A stretch of DNA of 64,000 nucleotides from a bacterium D16-56 (lineage in GTDB: Bacteria; Bacillota; Clostridia; Lachnospirales; Lachnospiraceae), in NCBI GenBank assembly GCA_003611875.1, contig RAYY01000002.1, forward strand, positions 186,001-250,000, read 5' to 3'. Below are positions 18,098 to 26,423 of the stretch, piece by piece; position 1 is the stretch's first letter, and each line of letters starts with the position of its first letter. Position numbers and translations under genes: made by a program. The notes under the pieces are model-generated. The model was not told where the DNA came from. It worked only from the letters and a program-made list of their open reading frames with translations, and searched no databases.

Positions 18098-18185
18098 AAA
18101 ACAGTATGTTTACATTGAACTGTCCGTGTCCAGGCTTTAATGCAAACCAGCGATTATTAATCATATCATATCGGAGGTGAACAGA

Positions 18186-18449
18186 TTGGCAAACATTAAA
18201 TCTGCGAAAAAAAGAATCTTAGTAAATGAGACTAAAGCTGCAAGAAATAAAGCGATTCGTTCCAAAGTCAAGACTGCCTGCAAGAAGGTTGATGCCGCCG
18301 TGGCTGCCGGCGACAAGACTGCTGCAGCGGCTTGTCTGACTGCTGCGATTTCCGAGATTGACAAGGCATGCACCAAAGGGGTATACCATAAGAATACCGC
18401 TTCCAGAAAAGTATCCCGCCTGTCCAAGGCCGTCAATGCAATCGCTTAA
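18186..18449 (+). CDS. rpsT: 30S ribosomal protein S20
   Basis: 87-residue basic protein with the S20 start ANIKSAKKRI and the C-terminal NTASRKVSRLSKAVN. The initiation codon is UUG at 18186 with GGAGG upstream; a GTG at 18177 sits on the ribosome site. E. coli rpsT also uses UUG, where it is tied to autogenous control, so the same regulation is possible here. Own promoter and terminator: a monocistronic unit. Confidence 0.95.
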   Translation: MANIKSAKKRILVNETKAARNKAIRSKVKTACKKVDAAVAAGDKTAAAACLTAAISEIDKACTKGVYHKNTASRKVSRLSKAVNAIA

Positions 18450-18470
18450 TCGATATACCATACACAGTTT

Positions 18471-18517
18471 AAAAAGCCCGTATCCGGATGGTGTGCCGGA
18501 TACGGGCTTTTTCTTTA
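18471..18517 (+). terminator. rpsT intrinsic terminator
   Basis: A 17-bp perfect stem (AAAAAGCCCGTATCCGG, 18471-18487, with its complement at 18496-18512), 8-base loop, then TTCTTTATT. It is symmetrical enough to work on both strands. Confidence 0.92.
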
Positions 18518-18570
18518 TTGGGTGAAAACAGGCTGTCTCACCCTTTTCCACAATCTATTTTAGATCTCCC

Positions 18571-18828
18571 CTACATATTTGCCTCTGCAAATTCCTTCAG
18601 CCTTGCCGCTTCCTCCTGCTCCTTCTCACCCTCCACCAAAAGCTCCAGAGTGTCGCCGGCCTTTGCAGACAGAGAAAGCACATGGAAAATCAGCTTGGCA
18701 TCACCACTCTTTTCTCCTTTCCTTATCCGGACCTTACTGGTACAGTGAATCGCTTCTTTTACCAGCTTTCCTGCTGCCTCCGGCAAAAGTCCGGCAGGAT
18801 CCTTTATCAGAAATTCAAATCTGACCAT
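18571..18828 (-). CDS. Degenerate HPr-family protein
   Basis: 85 residues with the HPr pattern, but the active-site loop GLHARPA is replaced by GLLPEAA, so the His15 position is Leu, and the Ser46 region reads DAKLIFHVLSL, without the regulatory serine. The later AKAGDTLELLVEG strand is normal. It cannot be a standard phosphocarrier. The start at 18828 follows AAAAGGAT. The HAD gene lies upstream by 48 bp on the same strand. Confidence 0.7.
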   Translation of the reverse strand: MVRFEFLIKDPAGLLPEAAGKLVKEAIHCTSKVRIRKGEKSGDAKLIFHVLSLSAKAGDTLELLVEGEKEQEEAARLKEFAEANM

Positions 18829-18876
18829 ATATCCTTTTCTCCTCTTTTACACCTGTAAGCCAGATATTCTGCCAAT

Positions 18877-19728
18877 CTATTCCTCATCCTTTAGCAAATG
18901 AATATGCTCCCGTCTGTCACTTACGGACAGATAGCGGTCCAGAGCAAAAGCAATTCCTGAATCATTATTGCTCTCTGTGACAAAATCCGCCAGTTTTTTT
19001 AACTCCTCAATGGCATTTCCCATGGCAATGGCTGTACCTGCCTTTTTGAGCATGGGAATATCCAGCTCCTGGTCGCCAAAGGCCATGGTTTCCTGGGGGC
19101 GGATATCCAGCTTTTCACAAATCGCCTCCAGCGCCTCCCCTTTCGTGGCTCCCCTGGGAAATATCTCAAGATAAATATCTGCCGAGCGGGCCATATCCAC
19201 CTCTGAAAGCCCCTCAACCTTCATTCGGTCCTGAATTCGGCAGATAATTTCCGGCTCTGCGGCAATCAGAAGCTTATTCGGCCCGGTTCCCTGCTCCTTC
19301 CACCCTTTTATCAAAGCTTCCATATCTGCAAGCTCCGGCTTATGGCAAATGATCCGGCTCTCCCGCTCCACATAATAATCCACACCGGTCACATACCACT
19401 TTCTTCCCTGGAAAATCCACAGCGGAAGGTGTTCCGGAGCCATAAATTCTTCATAGATCCTTCTGGCTGCCTCCAGGGGCAGACATCTGCTGTGGATACA
19501 TTCCTCTCCCAGAAGGATGTAGGTTCCCGCATTGCAGGCTTTGATGCAGGGAATGGAAAGCTCCTGCTCTACCAGCTCTGTGGCCACCGGCATCCTTCCT
19601 GTGACAAGGGCAATCTGTATCCCTTTGTCGTATGCTTTCCTAAGGCTCTCCCTTACGGGCTGGGGAATCCTTTTTTCATCATTCAGAAGGGTCCCGTCCA
19701 CATCCAGACAAATCAACTTATATGACAT
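18877..19728 (-). CDS. HAD-superfamily phosphatase, Cof/YidA type (IIB)
   Basis: 283 residues. Motif I DVDGTL with catalytic Asp9 and Asp11, motif II VTGRMP, and motifs III/IV ending GDQELDIPMLKKAGTAIAMG; the long cap between about 80 and 190 is the Cof-type C2 cap. These enzymes remove phosphate from sugar phosphates and similar metabolites. The start ATG overlaps the end of the upstream small membrane-protein gene by 16 bp. Confidence 0.9.
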   Translation of the reverse strand: MSYKLICLDVDGTLLNDEKRIPQPVRESLRKAYDKGIQIALVTGRMPVATELVEQELSIPCIKACNAGTYILLGEECIHSRCLPLEAARRIYEEFMAPEHLPLWIFQGRKWYVTGVDYYVERESRIICHKPELADMEALIKGWKEQGTGPNKLLIAAEPEIICRIQDRMKVEGLSEVDMARSADIYLEIFPRGATKGEALEAICEKLDIRPQETMAFGDQELDIPMLKKAGTAIAMGNAIEELKKLADFVTESNNDSGIAFALDRYLSVSDRREHIHLLKDEE

Positions 19729-20012
19729 GACTTATCCCTCTCCAGCAAACCTAATATCTTTTCCACATTGCGTCTTCCGTTTCGGATACCCAGATTCAAT
19801 ACTGCTGCGCTTCCTGCCCCGGCAAGAATCAGAACGATGCCCCAGATACCGAGAAAAAAATGGGGAATTTCTCCTGCATATCCTGCATAGACAAAGGCCA
19901 CGCCCACAGCTGACAGGGCAAGGGCCATTTTCCTCCATCCTTCAATCTGCCCAAGGGCTTTTGTCTGAAGGGCTGCTTCCTGAGTCAGCCGATTTCTTTC
20001 TGCCAAATTCAT
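19713..20012 (-). CDS. Small two-helix membrane protein
   Basis: 99 residues: a polar N-terminal helix (MNLAERNRLTQEAALQTKAL), two hydrophobic segments at about 27-47 and 49-70, and a basic tail. No family recognised. The ATG at 20012 has AGGAGG 7 bp upstream, and the gene overlaps the HAD phosphatase start by 16 bp, so the two are probably co-translated. Confidence 0.6.
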   Translation of the reverse strand: MNLAERNRLTQEAALQTKALGQIEGWRKMALALSAVGVAFVYAGYAGEIPHFFLGIWGIVLILAGAGSAAVLNLGIRNGRRNVEKILGLLERDKSCHIS

Positions 20013-20105
20013 CACATTACCTCCTGATCCAGATAAACCAAAACTAAGTTTTCGCCCTGCATCGGCACAAACCATATGGCTCACAGGTTCATTTTCAAAT
20101 AAGAT

Positions 20106-20124
20106 GGGGCACGAAACGTACCCC
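20106..20124 (-). terminator. Terminator of the mannose-family PTS operon
   Basis: GGGGCACG and CGTACCCC form an 8-bp stem (one G-U pair) with a 3-base loop, about 60 bp after the IID stop; the minus-strand tract after it is ATCTTATTT. Confidence 0.55.
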
Positions 20125-20182
20125 AAAATCATTTTCGACCAAAATATTTTCCAATCCGGCTTTCCAATCCCGCTTTAATGCT

Positions 20183-21016
20183 TTAATATACAAGACCCGG
20201 GTTGAAGAATCCAGCCAGTACGCCTACAAATGCCACCACCACTAAAAGCAGCATAACCTTAATGGGAGACATCCGCTTTTTCGCCATCAAAAACCAGCAG
20301 GCTATGACGAAAATTGCCGTTAACAGACCGGGGAACACTTCGTTTAATTTATCCTGCAGCACCAGATAAGGCTCCCCTGCTTCATTCAAAAGCTGCAGCG
20401 ATGTGGTAACACTGACCCAGGTGGCAGATACGGCTCCGATTACCATTCCGCCAAGGATGGAAACCGATTCCCGGATGGCATCTCCCTGGGCGCCGATCAG
20501 AAATTCCACGGCCCTGGTACCAAGACTGTACCCCTTAAAGTACAGAAACCGCATTCCGAAATAGGCAAATAAATTCCAGACAATGATGTAGAAAATTGCT
20601 CCTAAAGGAGAACCGCCGGTAGACATACCCATGGCAATGCCCAGAAGAATGGGAATCACCGTCCCCACTACCAGGGAGTCACCGATTCCTGCAATGGGCC
20701 CCATCAGACCGGCACGAAGACCGTTGATGGTCTCGTCATCCACATCCTCGGCTCCGCCTGCCCTTGCTTCCTCCAGACCTGCGGTAATTCCTACAATTAA
20801 TGTGCCAAGCTGAGGCTCGGTGTTGAAGAATGCCGTATAGGTATTCATAGCCTTTGCCTTGTCGTCTTCATTATCATATAAATCCTCTACCAGAGGAAGC
20901 ATGGAACACAGATATCCGAAGGTCTGCATGTGTTCCTGTGAAAAACAGGTCAGATGTCCATAAAACCAGTTATGGAATGACTTTGTTAGAGCCTTCTTTG
21001 ACAGCTTTTTTTCCAT
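20183..21016 (-). CDS. PTS system mannose/fructose/sorbose family IID component
   Basis: 277 residues, EIID-Man family. It starts with the typical LTKSFHNWFYGHLTCFSQEHMQTFGY segment region and the GLMGPIAGIGDSLVVGT motif; several hydrophobic helices follow to the C-terminus. Together with IIC it forms the membrane channel for the sugar. The ATG at 21016 has GGAGG upstream and is 1 bp from the end of the IIC gene. Sugar identity cannot be read from the sequence. Confidence 0.93.
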   Translation of the reverse strand: MEKKLSKKALTKSFHNWFYGHLTCFSQEHMQTFGYLCSMLPLVEDLYDNEDDKAKAMNTYTAFFNTEPQLGTLIVGITAGLEEARAGGAEDVDDETINGLRAGLMGPIAGIGDSLVVGTVIPILLGIAMGMSTGGSPLGAIFYIIVWNLFAYFGMRFLYFKGYSLGTRAVEFLIGAQGDAIRESVSILGGMVIGAVSATWVSVTTSLQLLNEAGEPYLVLQDKLNEVFPGLLTAIFVIACWFLMAKKRMSPIKVMLLLVVVAFVGVLAGFFNPGLVY

Positions 21017-21017
21017 A

Positions 21018-21857
21018 TCAGATGTCCTCCTCCTCATCCTCGTATCCACCGGCAACTGCTGCTTTGCTCATGGACAGCATTTTAATCTTATAGTTAATGA
21101 CTGCAAACATTCCGGCAATCACGGTTGCCGATACCAGGTTGATCCCCATGGATGCTGCCAGGGTAAACCCGAACAGATAGGGAATAAAGTCTGTCACCTG
21201 CTTTACGATCTGCTTTAACAGAATCGCAATACCCACACAAGGAAGGAGTGAACCTACAGTGAACAGAGTTTTCATGGCAATTCCGTCCATGGGAAGTGTG
21301 GTCTTAATCAGTTCTACCACGCTGGTTCCCATCTTACACATTATCAATGTGGGAATAAAGGAACAGATAAAGTGTGACACCCAGGGCAGAACCATGTCAA
21401 CAATATATAATTTGTGGTAATCCCTCTTTTCCACGGCCTGCCAGCCAATGTGCTGCCATGCCAGATTGACGGTAGCTGTTCCGTAAAACAGCACGGTTCC
21501 CAGCGTACCCACCATGGCGCCGAAGGAAGTGGCCAGAGCTGCGCCCTCTACCGATGCAGCTTCCAGTCCATAGCTTTTCAGTGCAACCATGGCCAGGGGA
21601 ATCCCTATGTAGCTGACCGCACGGACGTCGGCCGATACGGTGCCGCCGGGAGTGACCAGGGCAATGTAAACCACCTGCATGGCACATCCTACCAGGATGC
21701 CGGTCGTCATGTCTCCCAGAATCAAACCGCATATAAACCCACCAATTAAGGGTCTTCCAAATGTATAGTTACCAACCGATGAACCGCCCATACCAGGCAT
21801 ACTTGACAGACACGCAAACAGACCCAGAAGCGCTGCCTGTAACCAACTGATCGTCAT
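21018..21857 (-). CDS. PTS system mannose/fructose/sorbose family IIC component
   Basis: 279 residues, EIIC-Man family: about seven or more hydrophobic segments, with the conserved GNYTFGRPLIGGFICGLILGD region, TPGGTVSADVRAVSY, and an acidic cytoplasmic tail (YEDEEEDI). Start ATG 21857 follows AAGGAGG. It is 12 bp downstream of the IIB gene and directly upstream of IID. Confidence 0.93.
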   Translation of the reverse strand: MTISWLQAALLGLFACLSSMPGMGGSSVGNYTFGRPLIGGFICGLILGDMTTGILVGCAMQVVYIALVTPGGTVSADVRAVSYIGIPLAMVALKSYGLEAASVEGAALATSFGAMVGTLGTVLFYGTATVNLAWQHIGWQAVEKRDYHKLYIVDMVLPWVSHFICSFIPTLIMCKMGTSVVELIKTTLPMDGIAMKTLFTVGSLLPCVGIAILLKQIVKQVTDFIPYLFGFTLAASMGINLVSATVIAGMFAVINYKIKMLSMSKAAVAGGYEDEEEDI

Positions 21858-21869
21858 AATGTCCCCTCC

Positions 21870-22364
21870 TTAGTGAAATCCAAACTGTCCTCTGAATTTT
21901 TTCCAGTTGCCGATTGCCTCATCCTTCAAAAGTGCAAATTCCACCTCATATCCTGCATTCATAATATTTTCCAGGGCCTGTGCTTCCTCCTGGGTAATAG
22001 ACTGGTTATTGCCCAGCTTCGTGGTTCCCGGCCGATCGTTGCAGGGCCCGATGATCACGGTGGTGATTCCCGGTTTTAATCCCTGCTCTACCAGAATCGT
22101 CTCCATATCCAGAGGATTTTTGGTGATGAGGAAATAATTGTCCTTGCTCTTTAACACCTTCTCCGTTTTCTCCTTAAATTCCTCCAATGACCAGACGAAG
22201 GTTTTCTTTCCGCTTGCGCTCTTATACGCTGATTTCAGCACCGGGTTCTTTGCCGCCGCATTGTTGACTGCAATCAGCCCGTCACAGGGATACTCTAATG
22301 CCCACCTGGTACACGTCTGCCCATGAATCATCCTGTCATCCACACGAATAAATGAAATTGCCAT
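21870..22364 (-). CDS. PTS system mannose/fructose/sorbose family IIB component
   Basis: 164 residues; cytoplasmic phosphotransfer domain. The phosphorylated histidine is His14 in VDDRMIHGQ. It passes phosphate from IIA to the sugar in the IIC/IID channel. The ATG at 22364 has GGAGGG 7 bp upstream; a second start 15 bp earlier is less likely. Unlike many organisms, IIA and IIB are separate polypeptides here. Confidence 0.93.
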   Translation of the reverse strand: MAISFIRVDDRMIHGQTCTRWALEYPCDGLIAVNNAAAKNPVLKSAYKSASGKKTFVWSLEEFKEKTEKVLKSKDNYFLITKNPLDMETILVEQGLKPGITTVIIGPCNDRPGTTKLGNNQSITQEEAQALENIMNAGYEVEFALLKDEAIGNWKKFRGQFGFH

Positions 22365-22453
22365 AACTGTTCCCTCCAATTTTTTTATTTTTTAGCTTTG
22401 ATACTTCCTTTGTTTTCCATGCCTTATCCAATATGCTGCCGGATCCCCGGATT

Positions 22454-22882
22454 TCAGATATCATCTTCCCCTTGGCTGACTTCCACCGTAAATTCCCGCA
22501 TCGCTTCCCTTGCCTCCGGAACCAGCATGTCAACAAGGGCTTTGCTGTCCACACTGTCCTTGGAAACAATGGCGCTGACCACCAGCGGAAGGTTCATTCC
22601 CCCTATCATGGTGGTGCGGCTCAAAAGCCCCTCCTCCGCCAGCACATTGGCTGTGGTGGTTAATGGAGATCCTCCGATCAGATCTGCAAACACCAGAAGC
22701 TCATCCTCCTCCTTCACCACAGAAACACATTTCCGCACATTCTCGGCAAGCTCATCAGCGCCCATACCGTTTTTCAGGCTTGTGGACAGAATATCCTCTC
22801 TCCCCTCTCCCACAAGCATTTCCAATACACTATGTACCCCCTGGGCCATCGTACCGTGACTTACCAGCAATATGTACTTCAT
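22454..22882 (-). CDS. PTS system mannose/fructose/sorbose family IIA component
   Basis: 142 residues, EIIA-Man fold. The phosphorylated histidine is His9 in LLVSHGTMAQG; ADLIGGSPLTT and GGMNLPLV are the other family blocks. First gene of the four-gene PTS unit, 89 bp before IIB. Start follows AAGGGAGG. It lies just after a palindrome-rich regulatory region and the two-component operon. Confidence 0.93.
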   Translation of the reverse strand: MKYILLVSHGTMAQGVHSVLEMLVGEGREDILSTSLKNGMGADELAENVRKCVSVVKEEDELLVFADLIGGSPLTTTANVLAEEGLLSRTTMIGGMNLPLVVSAIVSKDSVDSKALVDMLVPEAREAMREFTVEVSQGEDDI

Positions 22883-22961
22883 CTTCCTGCCTCCCTTACA
22901 AAAAATTTTTCGTGACGTCTCTGTTTTTTGAACCGTTACGCCTTTGCTTTATGGTGATTTC

Positions 22962-23050
22962 AGTATACAAAAAAAGCGACACATGTTCACCTAACATGTG
23001 TCACTCCTTCTTTCTGCCATGTGTCACCATTTTCCATGACATTTGTCATA
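22962..23050 (-). promoter_or_regulatory. PTS control region: palindrome, repeated TGACACATG and -10 box
   Basis: On the minus strand, two TGACACATG repeats are 23 bp apart. The nearer one is part of a perfect inverted repeat GACACATGTT / AACATGTGTC (22978-23002), followed by a T-run (22969-22975) and by TATACT (22962-22967). A third palindrome, ATGACATTTGTCAT, lies at 23036-23049. The hairpin plus T-run can end the upstream transcript; the repeats and the weak -35 also suit an activated promoter, with the adjacent NarL-type regulator as the obvious candidate. Confidence 0.6.
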
Positions 23051-23076
23051 TTTCATATACTTTCTGAGCCTCGCTT

Positions 23077-24417
23077 CTATTGCTTTGCCTTCAAATAACG
23101 ATTGACATGCCGATTCTGGATAATGGTCTCCATATTGATGTTGGAGCTGCTTTCCAAAATAGTCCTGACCGCCCGGTCCACCTCCGCAACCGCACTGTCA
23201 TAATCATGAAACCGGGGAATCACCACTGCGTCTTCCACCGCATCACTTAACATGGAAAGATTCCCCACATTGCCGGAGTCCGTATTTTTCACAAAAAGCT
23301 TCTGGTTGTCCTCTGCTTCCACCACCTCCCTCAGCACAGGCACTCCCTCGGAATAGGTGAATATTTCCGACTGGATCCTGTCATCCCCTGTCAGAAACTT
23401 CATCAGTTCCCACGCATCCTGTGAGTGAATAGTCGAAATACTCATAGATAAAGTAAGGGTGTCCAGACGGGAAATGTTTCTTCCTTCCGGGCCGGCAGGC
23501 ATGGTCAGACAGTCCCACTCAAATCCGGAGTATTTTTTTATGCTCAGGGGATAGGATTTATAGGCCCGGTATTCCGAAAACAGCATGGGCTGAAAGGCCA
23601 CGTTTCCCAATGCAAACTCTTTGCTGGAAACACTGTAGCCCCGGTTCAGCTCCTCCATCCTCCCTATAAAGGAAATGGCCTTCTTGGCCTTCTCATCTGT
23701 CAGGTAGCACTCAGTCCCCTTCTCGTCAAACAGCGTCACCCCATTGGAATCAAAAGCATCCTCCCAGGTATAGCCCACCGTCCCAAACTGGTCAATGACA
23801 CCGTTTCCGTCCGTGTCCCTGGTCACCTCCCGGCAAATCCTGTAGAAATCTTCCCAGGTCCACTGATTGTCCGGCAGAGCCAGCCCCTCTCCTTCCAGAA
23901 TGCTCTTATTCACAAACATCAGCTTGGGGGCACATTCATAAGGCAGGGCATACTGTACCCCTTCATAATTGCCGTACTCATAGGCAGAGGTGTAATATCG
24001 CTCCGGAAAAAACTCCTCATCTCCTTCTATAAAAGAAGTCAGATCCCGCAATACCCCTGCTTTGGCAAAATCATTAAAATGCTCCCCCGGTACAAAGAAA
24101 ATGTCCGGGACCGTACCCTTCATCATCTGTTCTGACAGCCATTCCGAGTAATCCTCCCGAATAATGCCGCTCACATACTCCACCCGGACCCCCGGGTGCT
24201 CCTCCTCATACCGGGCAATGGCATTCTCCAGGATCTGGTAGGAATAGCCATTCTGCACTCCCCAGTAGCTGTCACTGAATACCCCCACCCGTATCACATT
24301 TTCATAAAAGCCCGGAAGCCGCAGATAAGTGTCACTGGCAATCATCCATATCACCAGCAGAAGGAGGAGGCAGCTTCCTGCCCGGAGAGCATATCTTTTA
24401 TTGGTTCCCTGTCCCAT
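23077..24417 (-). CDS. Membrane-anchored extracellular solute-binding protein (family 1), probable sensor partner
   Basis: 446 residues: an uncleaved-looking signal anchor at about 10-28 with no lipobox cysteine, then a family-1 sugar-binding fold (VRVGVFSDSYWG start, DIFFVPGEHFNDFAKAG, and an EF-hand-like DTDGNGVID). No ABC permease or ATPase is near, so transport is unlikely. It overlaps the stop of the response-regulator gene by 1 bp and is last in the binding protein-kinase-regulator operon, suggesting it presents ligand to the kinase or works in feedback. This role is inference. Confidence 0.8.
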   Translation of the reverse strand: MGQGTNKRYALRAGSCLLLLLVIWMIASDTYLRLPGFYENVIRVGVFSDSYWGVQNGYSYQILENAIARYEEEHPGVRVEYVSGIIREDYSEWLSEQMMKGTVPDIFFVPGEHFNDFAKAGVLRDLTSFIEGDEEFFPERYYTSAYEYGNYEGVQYALPYECAPKLMFVNKSILEGEGLALPDNQWTWEDFYRICREVTRDTDGNGVIDQFGTVGYTWEDAFDSNGVTLFDEKGTECYLTDEKAKKAISFIGRMEELNRGYSVSSKEFALGNVAFQPMLFSEYRAYKSYPLSIKKYSGFEWDCLTMPAGPEGRNISRLDTLTLSMSISTIHSQDAWELMKFLTGDDRIQSEIFTYSEGVPVLREVVEAEDNQKLFVKNTDSGNVGNLSMLSDAVEDAVVIPRFHDYDSAVAEVDRAVRTILESSSNINMETIIQNRHVNRYLKAKQ

Positions 24418-25094
24418 TAATTCCCATCTCCAAAGACTTTATTGATTGCGCCGGTCTGCACCGCCCATATGGCAAGCTGTGTCCGGTCACGCAGATTCAG
24501 CTTGCTTAGCACTGTGCTGATACAGTTTCTCACGGTTCCGTCAGACAGATTCAGCTTTGCCGCAATCTCCTTGTTGGACAGACCGCTTCCCACCTGCACG
24601 ATAACCTGCCACTCGCTGTCCTTTAAGTCAGCCGACTGCCGCTCATCCACCTGAATTGCGATGTTGGACTGTGCCATTCTGGAAAACAGCCGGACCACCT
24701 TGGAGGCAATGTCCTCATTGATCATGGCTGTTCCATGATAGACCTTGTGAATTGCCTCTGTCAGCTCCTTCATGGAAATCCCCTTGAGAAGATAACCGCT
24801 GGCTCCGTATTTCAATGCATTAAACACATACTCGTCATCATCAAAGGTGGTGAGAATAATGATTTTGATATCCGGGTAATTCTCCTTTAAAATCTGGGTA
24901 CAGACCACCCCGTCCATCTCCGGCATCCGGATATCCATCAGAATCACATCCGGCCTTTCCCGCCGCACGGAGCGTATGACCTCCACTCCGTTGGCAACCG
25001 CATCCGTCACCTCAAAGCTGCCCTCACTGTTCAGAATAATCATAAGGCTCTGCCGAATCAGCTCCTGGTCATCTGCAATCAATATTTTAATCAT
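24417..25094 (-). CDS. NarL/FixJ-type response regulator
   Basis: 225 residues: receiver domain with phospho-acceptor Asp54 (ILMDIRMPEMDG) and a LuxR-type helix-turn-helix at about 155-220 (GLSNKEIAAKLNLSDGTVRNCIS). The ATG at 25094 follows GGAGG and overlaps the kinase stop codon by 8 bp, so it is translationally coupled to its partner kinase. Likely target: the PTS genes immediately downstream, whose upstream region carries repeated TGACACATG boxes. Confidence 0.92.
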   Translation of the reverse strand: MIKILIADDQELIRQSLMIILNSEGSFEVTDAVANGVEVIRSVRRERPDVILMDIRMPEMDGVVCTQILKENYPDIKIIILTTFDDDEYVFNALKYGASGYLLKGISMKELTEAIHKVYHGTAMINEDIASKVVRLFSRMAQSNIAIQVDERQSADLKDSEWQVIVQVGSGLSNKEIAAKLNLSDGTVRNCISTVLSKLNLRDRTQLAIWAVQTGAINKVFGDGN

Positions 25095-26406
25095 CTTCTT
25101 CCTCCGTCCCCCATCTGATAGGAATCCCTGCATCTATGACAAAGCCATGGTCTCCGTGATAAGACAATGAACCCTTCAGCATTTCCAGCCGTTCTTCCAT
25201 ATGATGCAGGCCAAATCCCTTTTTTATATTGCCACAGCCCACTCCGTTATCTTGGATATGAATGTTTAACATATTAAAATCCCGGCATATAAAAACCGTC
25301 ACCTGATCTGCCTTTCCATGCCGGATGGCATTGGTGATCGACTCCTGTACAATCCGGTAGATCACATCCTCCTCATCCTTGTTAAAGCCCTTCAGCGCCG
25401 GTTCGATCTGATAAATAATCTCCACTCCTGTAGAGCGTTTCGTCTCCTCCATCATCTGAATCAGCGCTGATTTAAGATTCAGGCTTTCCAGCGCATCCGG
25501 CCGGAGCGCCTTCACTGACCGCCGGACATCCTTGATCCCCTGCCTTGCCACGCCTGCAATGGCCTTTAGCTGCTCCTTGGTGGCCTCCGGAGCCACATCC
25601 ACCAGCATAACACAGGCGTCAATCCCGGTGATAATCCCGGTGAGGGAATGTCCCAGGGTATCATGGATCTCCCTGGCAAGACGGTTTCTCTCCCTTGTCT
25701 CTGCCGTCTTTTCCGACTCCCTGGCATACTCCTCCAGCTTCTCATTGGCCTCCCGCAATTCCTGGTTGGCTGTATTCAGTCTTTCGTTCAGTCCCAGAAC
25801 CCGCTCCTTCTCCCTGATCTCTGCCAGAATCATCACAATGGCATAGCTGATAAAAACAATCGTGTTTAAGGAATTTAGGATATTCCGGATCCCCAGCAGC
25901 AAGGACTGCATCTCCTTACTGTAATAAGCCCAGCAGGCTTCTATGGAGATGATAGGATATGCTGCTGACAGCAGGTCATAGTCCAGCAGAATATAAACCA
26001 CGCAGATGGATGCCACAAGAATCATTCTCTGCTTCATATCCGAAAAATGGGCTATGGTATCTGCAATAATCAGAAGGACCATGCCTGTGTAGCTGAAATT
26101 TAAAACATAGCTGATAAAAAACACGATTCCCAGCTCCAGAACCGTTTTCAGCAGAAAGCTCAGCTTCCTCCTGCAGCGGATTGACAGCAGAAGAAGCAGA
26201 CACAGATACAAGCCGATGGACAGGATGGGAAGCTTCCAAGGCTCCATGGGCATCCGTTTTACCTGCATCAAAAAACTCATGGCAGAATTTTCATAAATAT
26301 AGCCGGACAGGCTGTGTACCGTCACCATCGTCAGATACAAAATAATAACCATATTCAGATTTTTCATGGTATTTAACACAAAGCCCGGAAAATCCTCCCT
26401 GTTCAT
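25087..26406 (-). CDS. Sensor histidine kinase, HisKA_3 (NarX/DesK-like) type
   Basis: 439 residues: about six hydrophobic segments to residue 195, a coiled coil at about 197-240, the phospho-accepting His248 in LAREIHDTLGHS, and a GHKL ATPase domain (QESITNAIRHG N box, DNGVGCG G box). It has no recognisable extracellular ligand domain of its own, which fits ligand detection through the two anchored binding proteins encoded on either side. It lies 17 bp after the upstream binding-protein gene. Confidence 0.92.
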   Translation of the reverse strand: MNREDFPGFVLNTMKNLNMVIILYLTMVTVHSLSGYIYENSAMSFLMQVKRMPMEPWKLPILSIGLYLCLLLLLSIRCRRKLSFLLKTVLELGIVFFISYVLNFSYTGMVLLIIADTIAHFSDMKQRMILVASICVVYILLDYDLLSAAYPIISIEACWAYYSKEMQSLLLGIRNILNSLNTIVFISYAIVMILAEIREKERVLGLNERLNTANQELREANEKLEEYARESEKTAETRERNRLAREIHDTLGHSLTGIITGIDACVMLVDVAPEATKEQLKAIAGVARQGIKDVRRSVKALRPDALESLNLKSALIQMMEETKRSTGVEIIYQIEPALKGFNKDEEDVIYRIVQESITNAIRHGKADQVTVFICRDFNMLNIHIQDNGVGCGNIKKGFGLHHMEERLEMLKGSLSYHGDHGFVIDAGIPIRWGTEEEDD

Positions 26407-26423
26407 CCCTTATCCCTCTTTTC

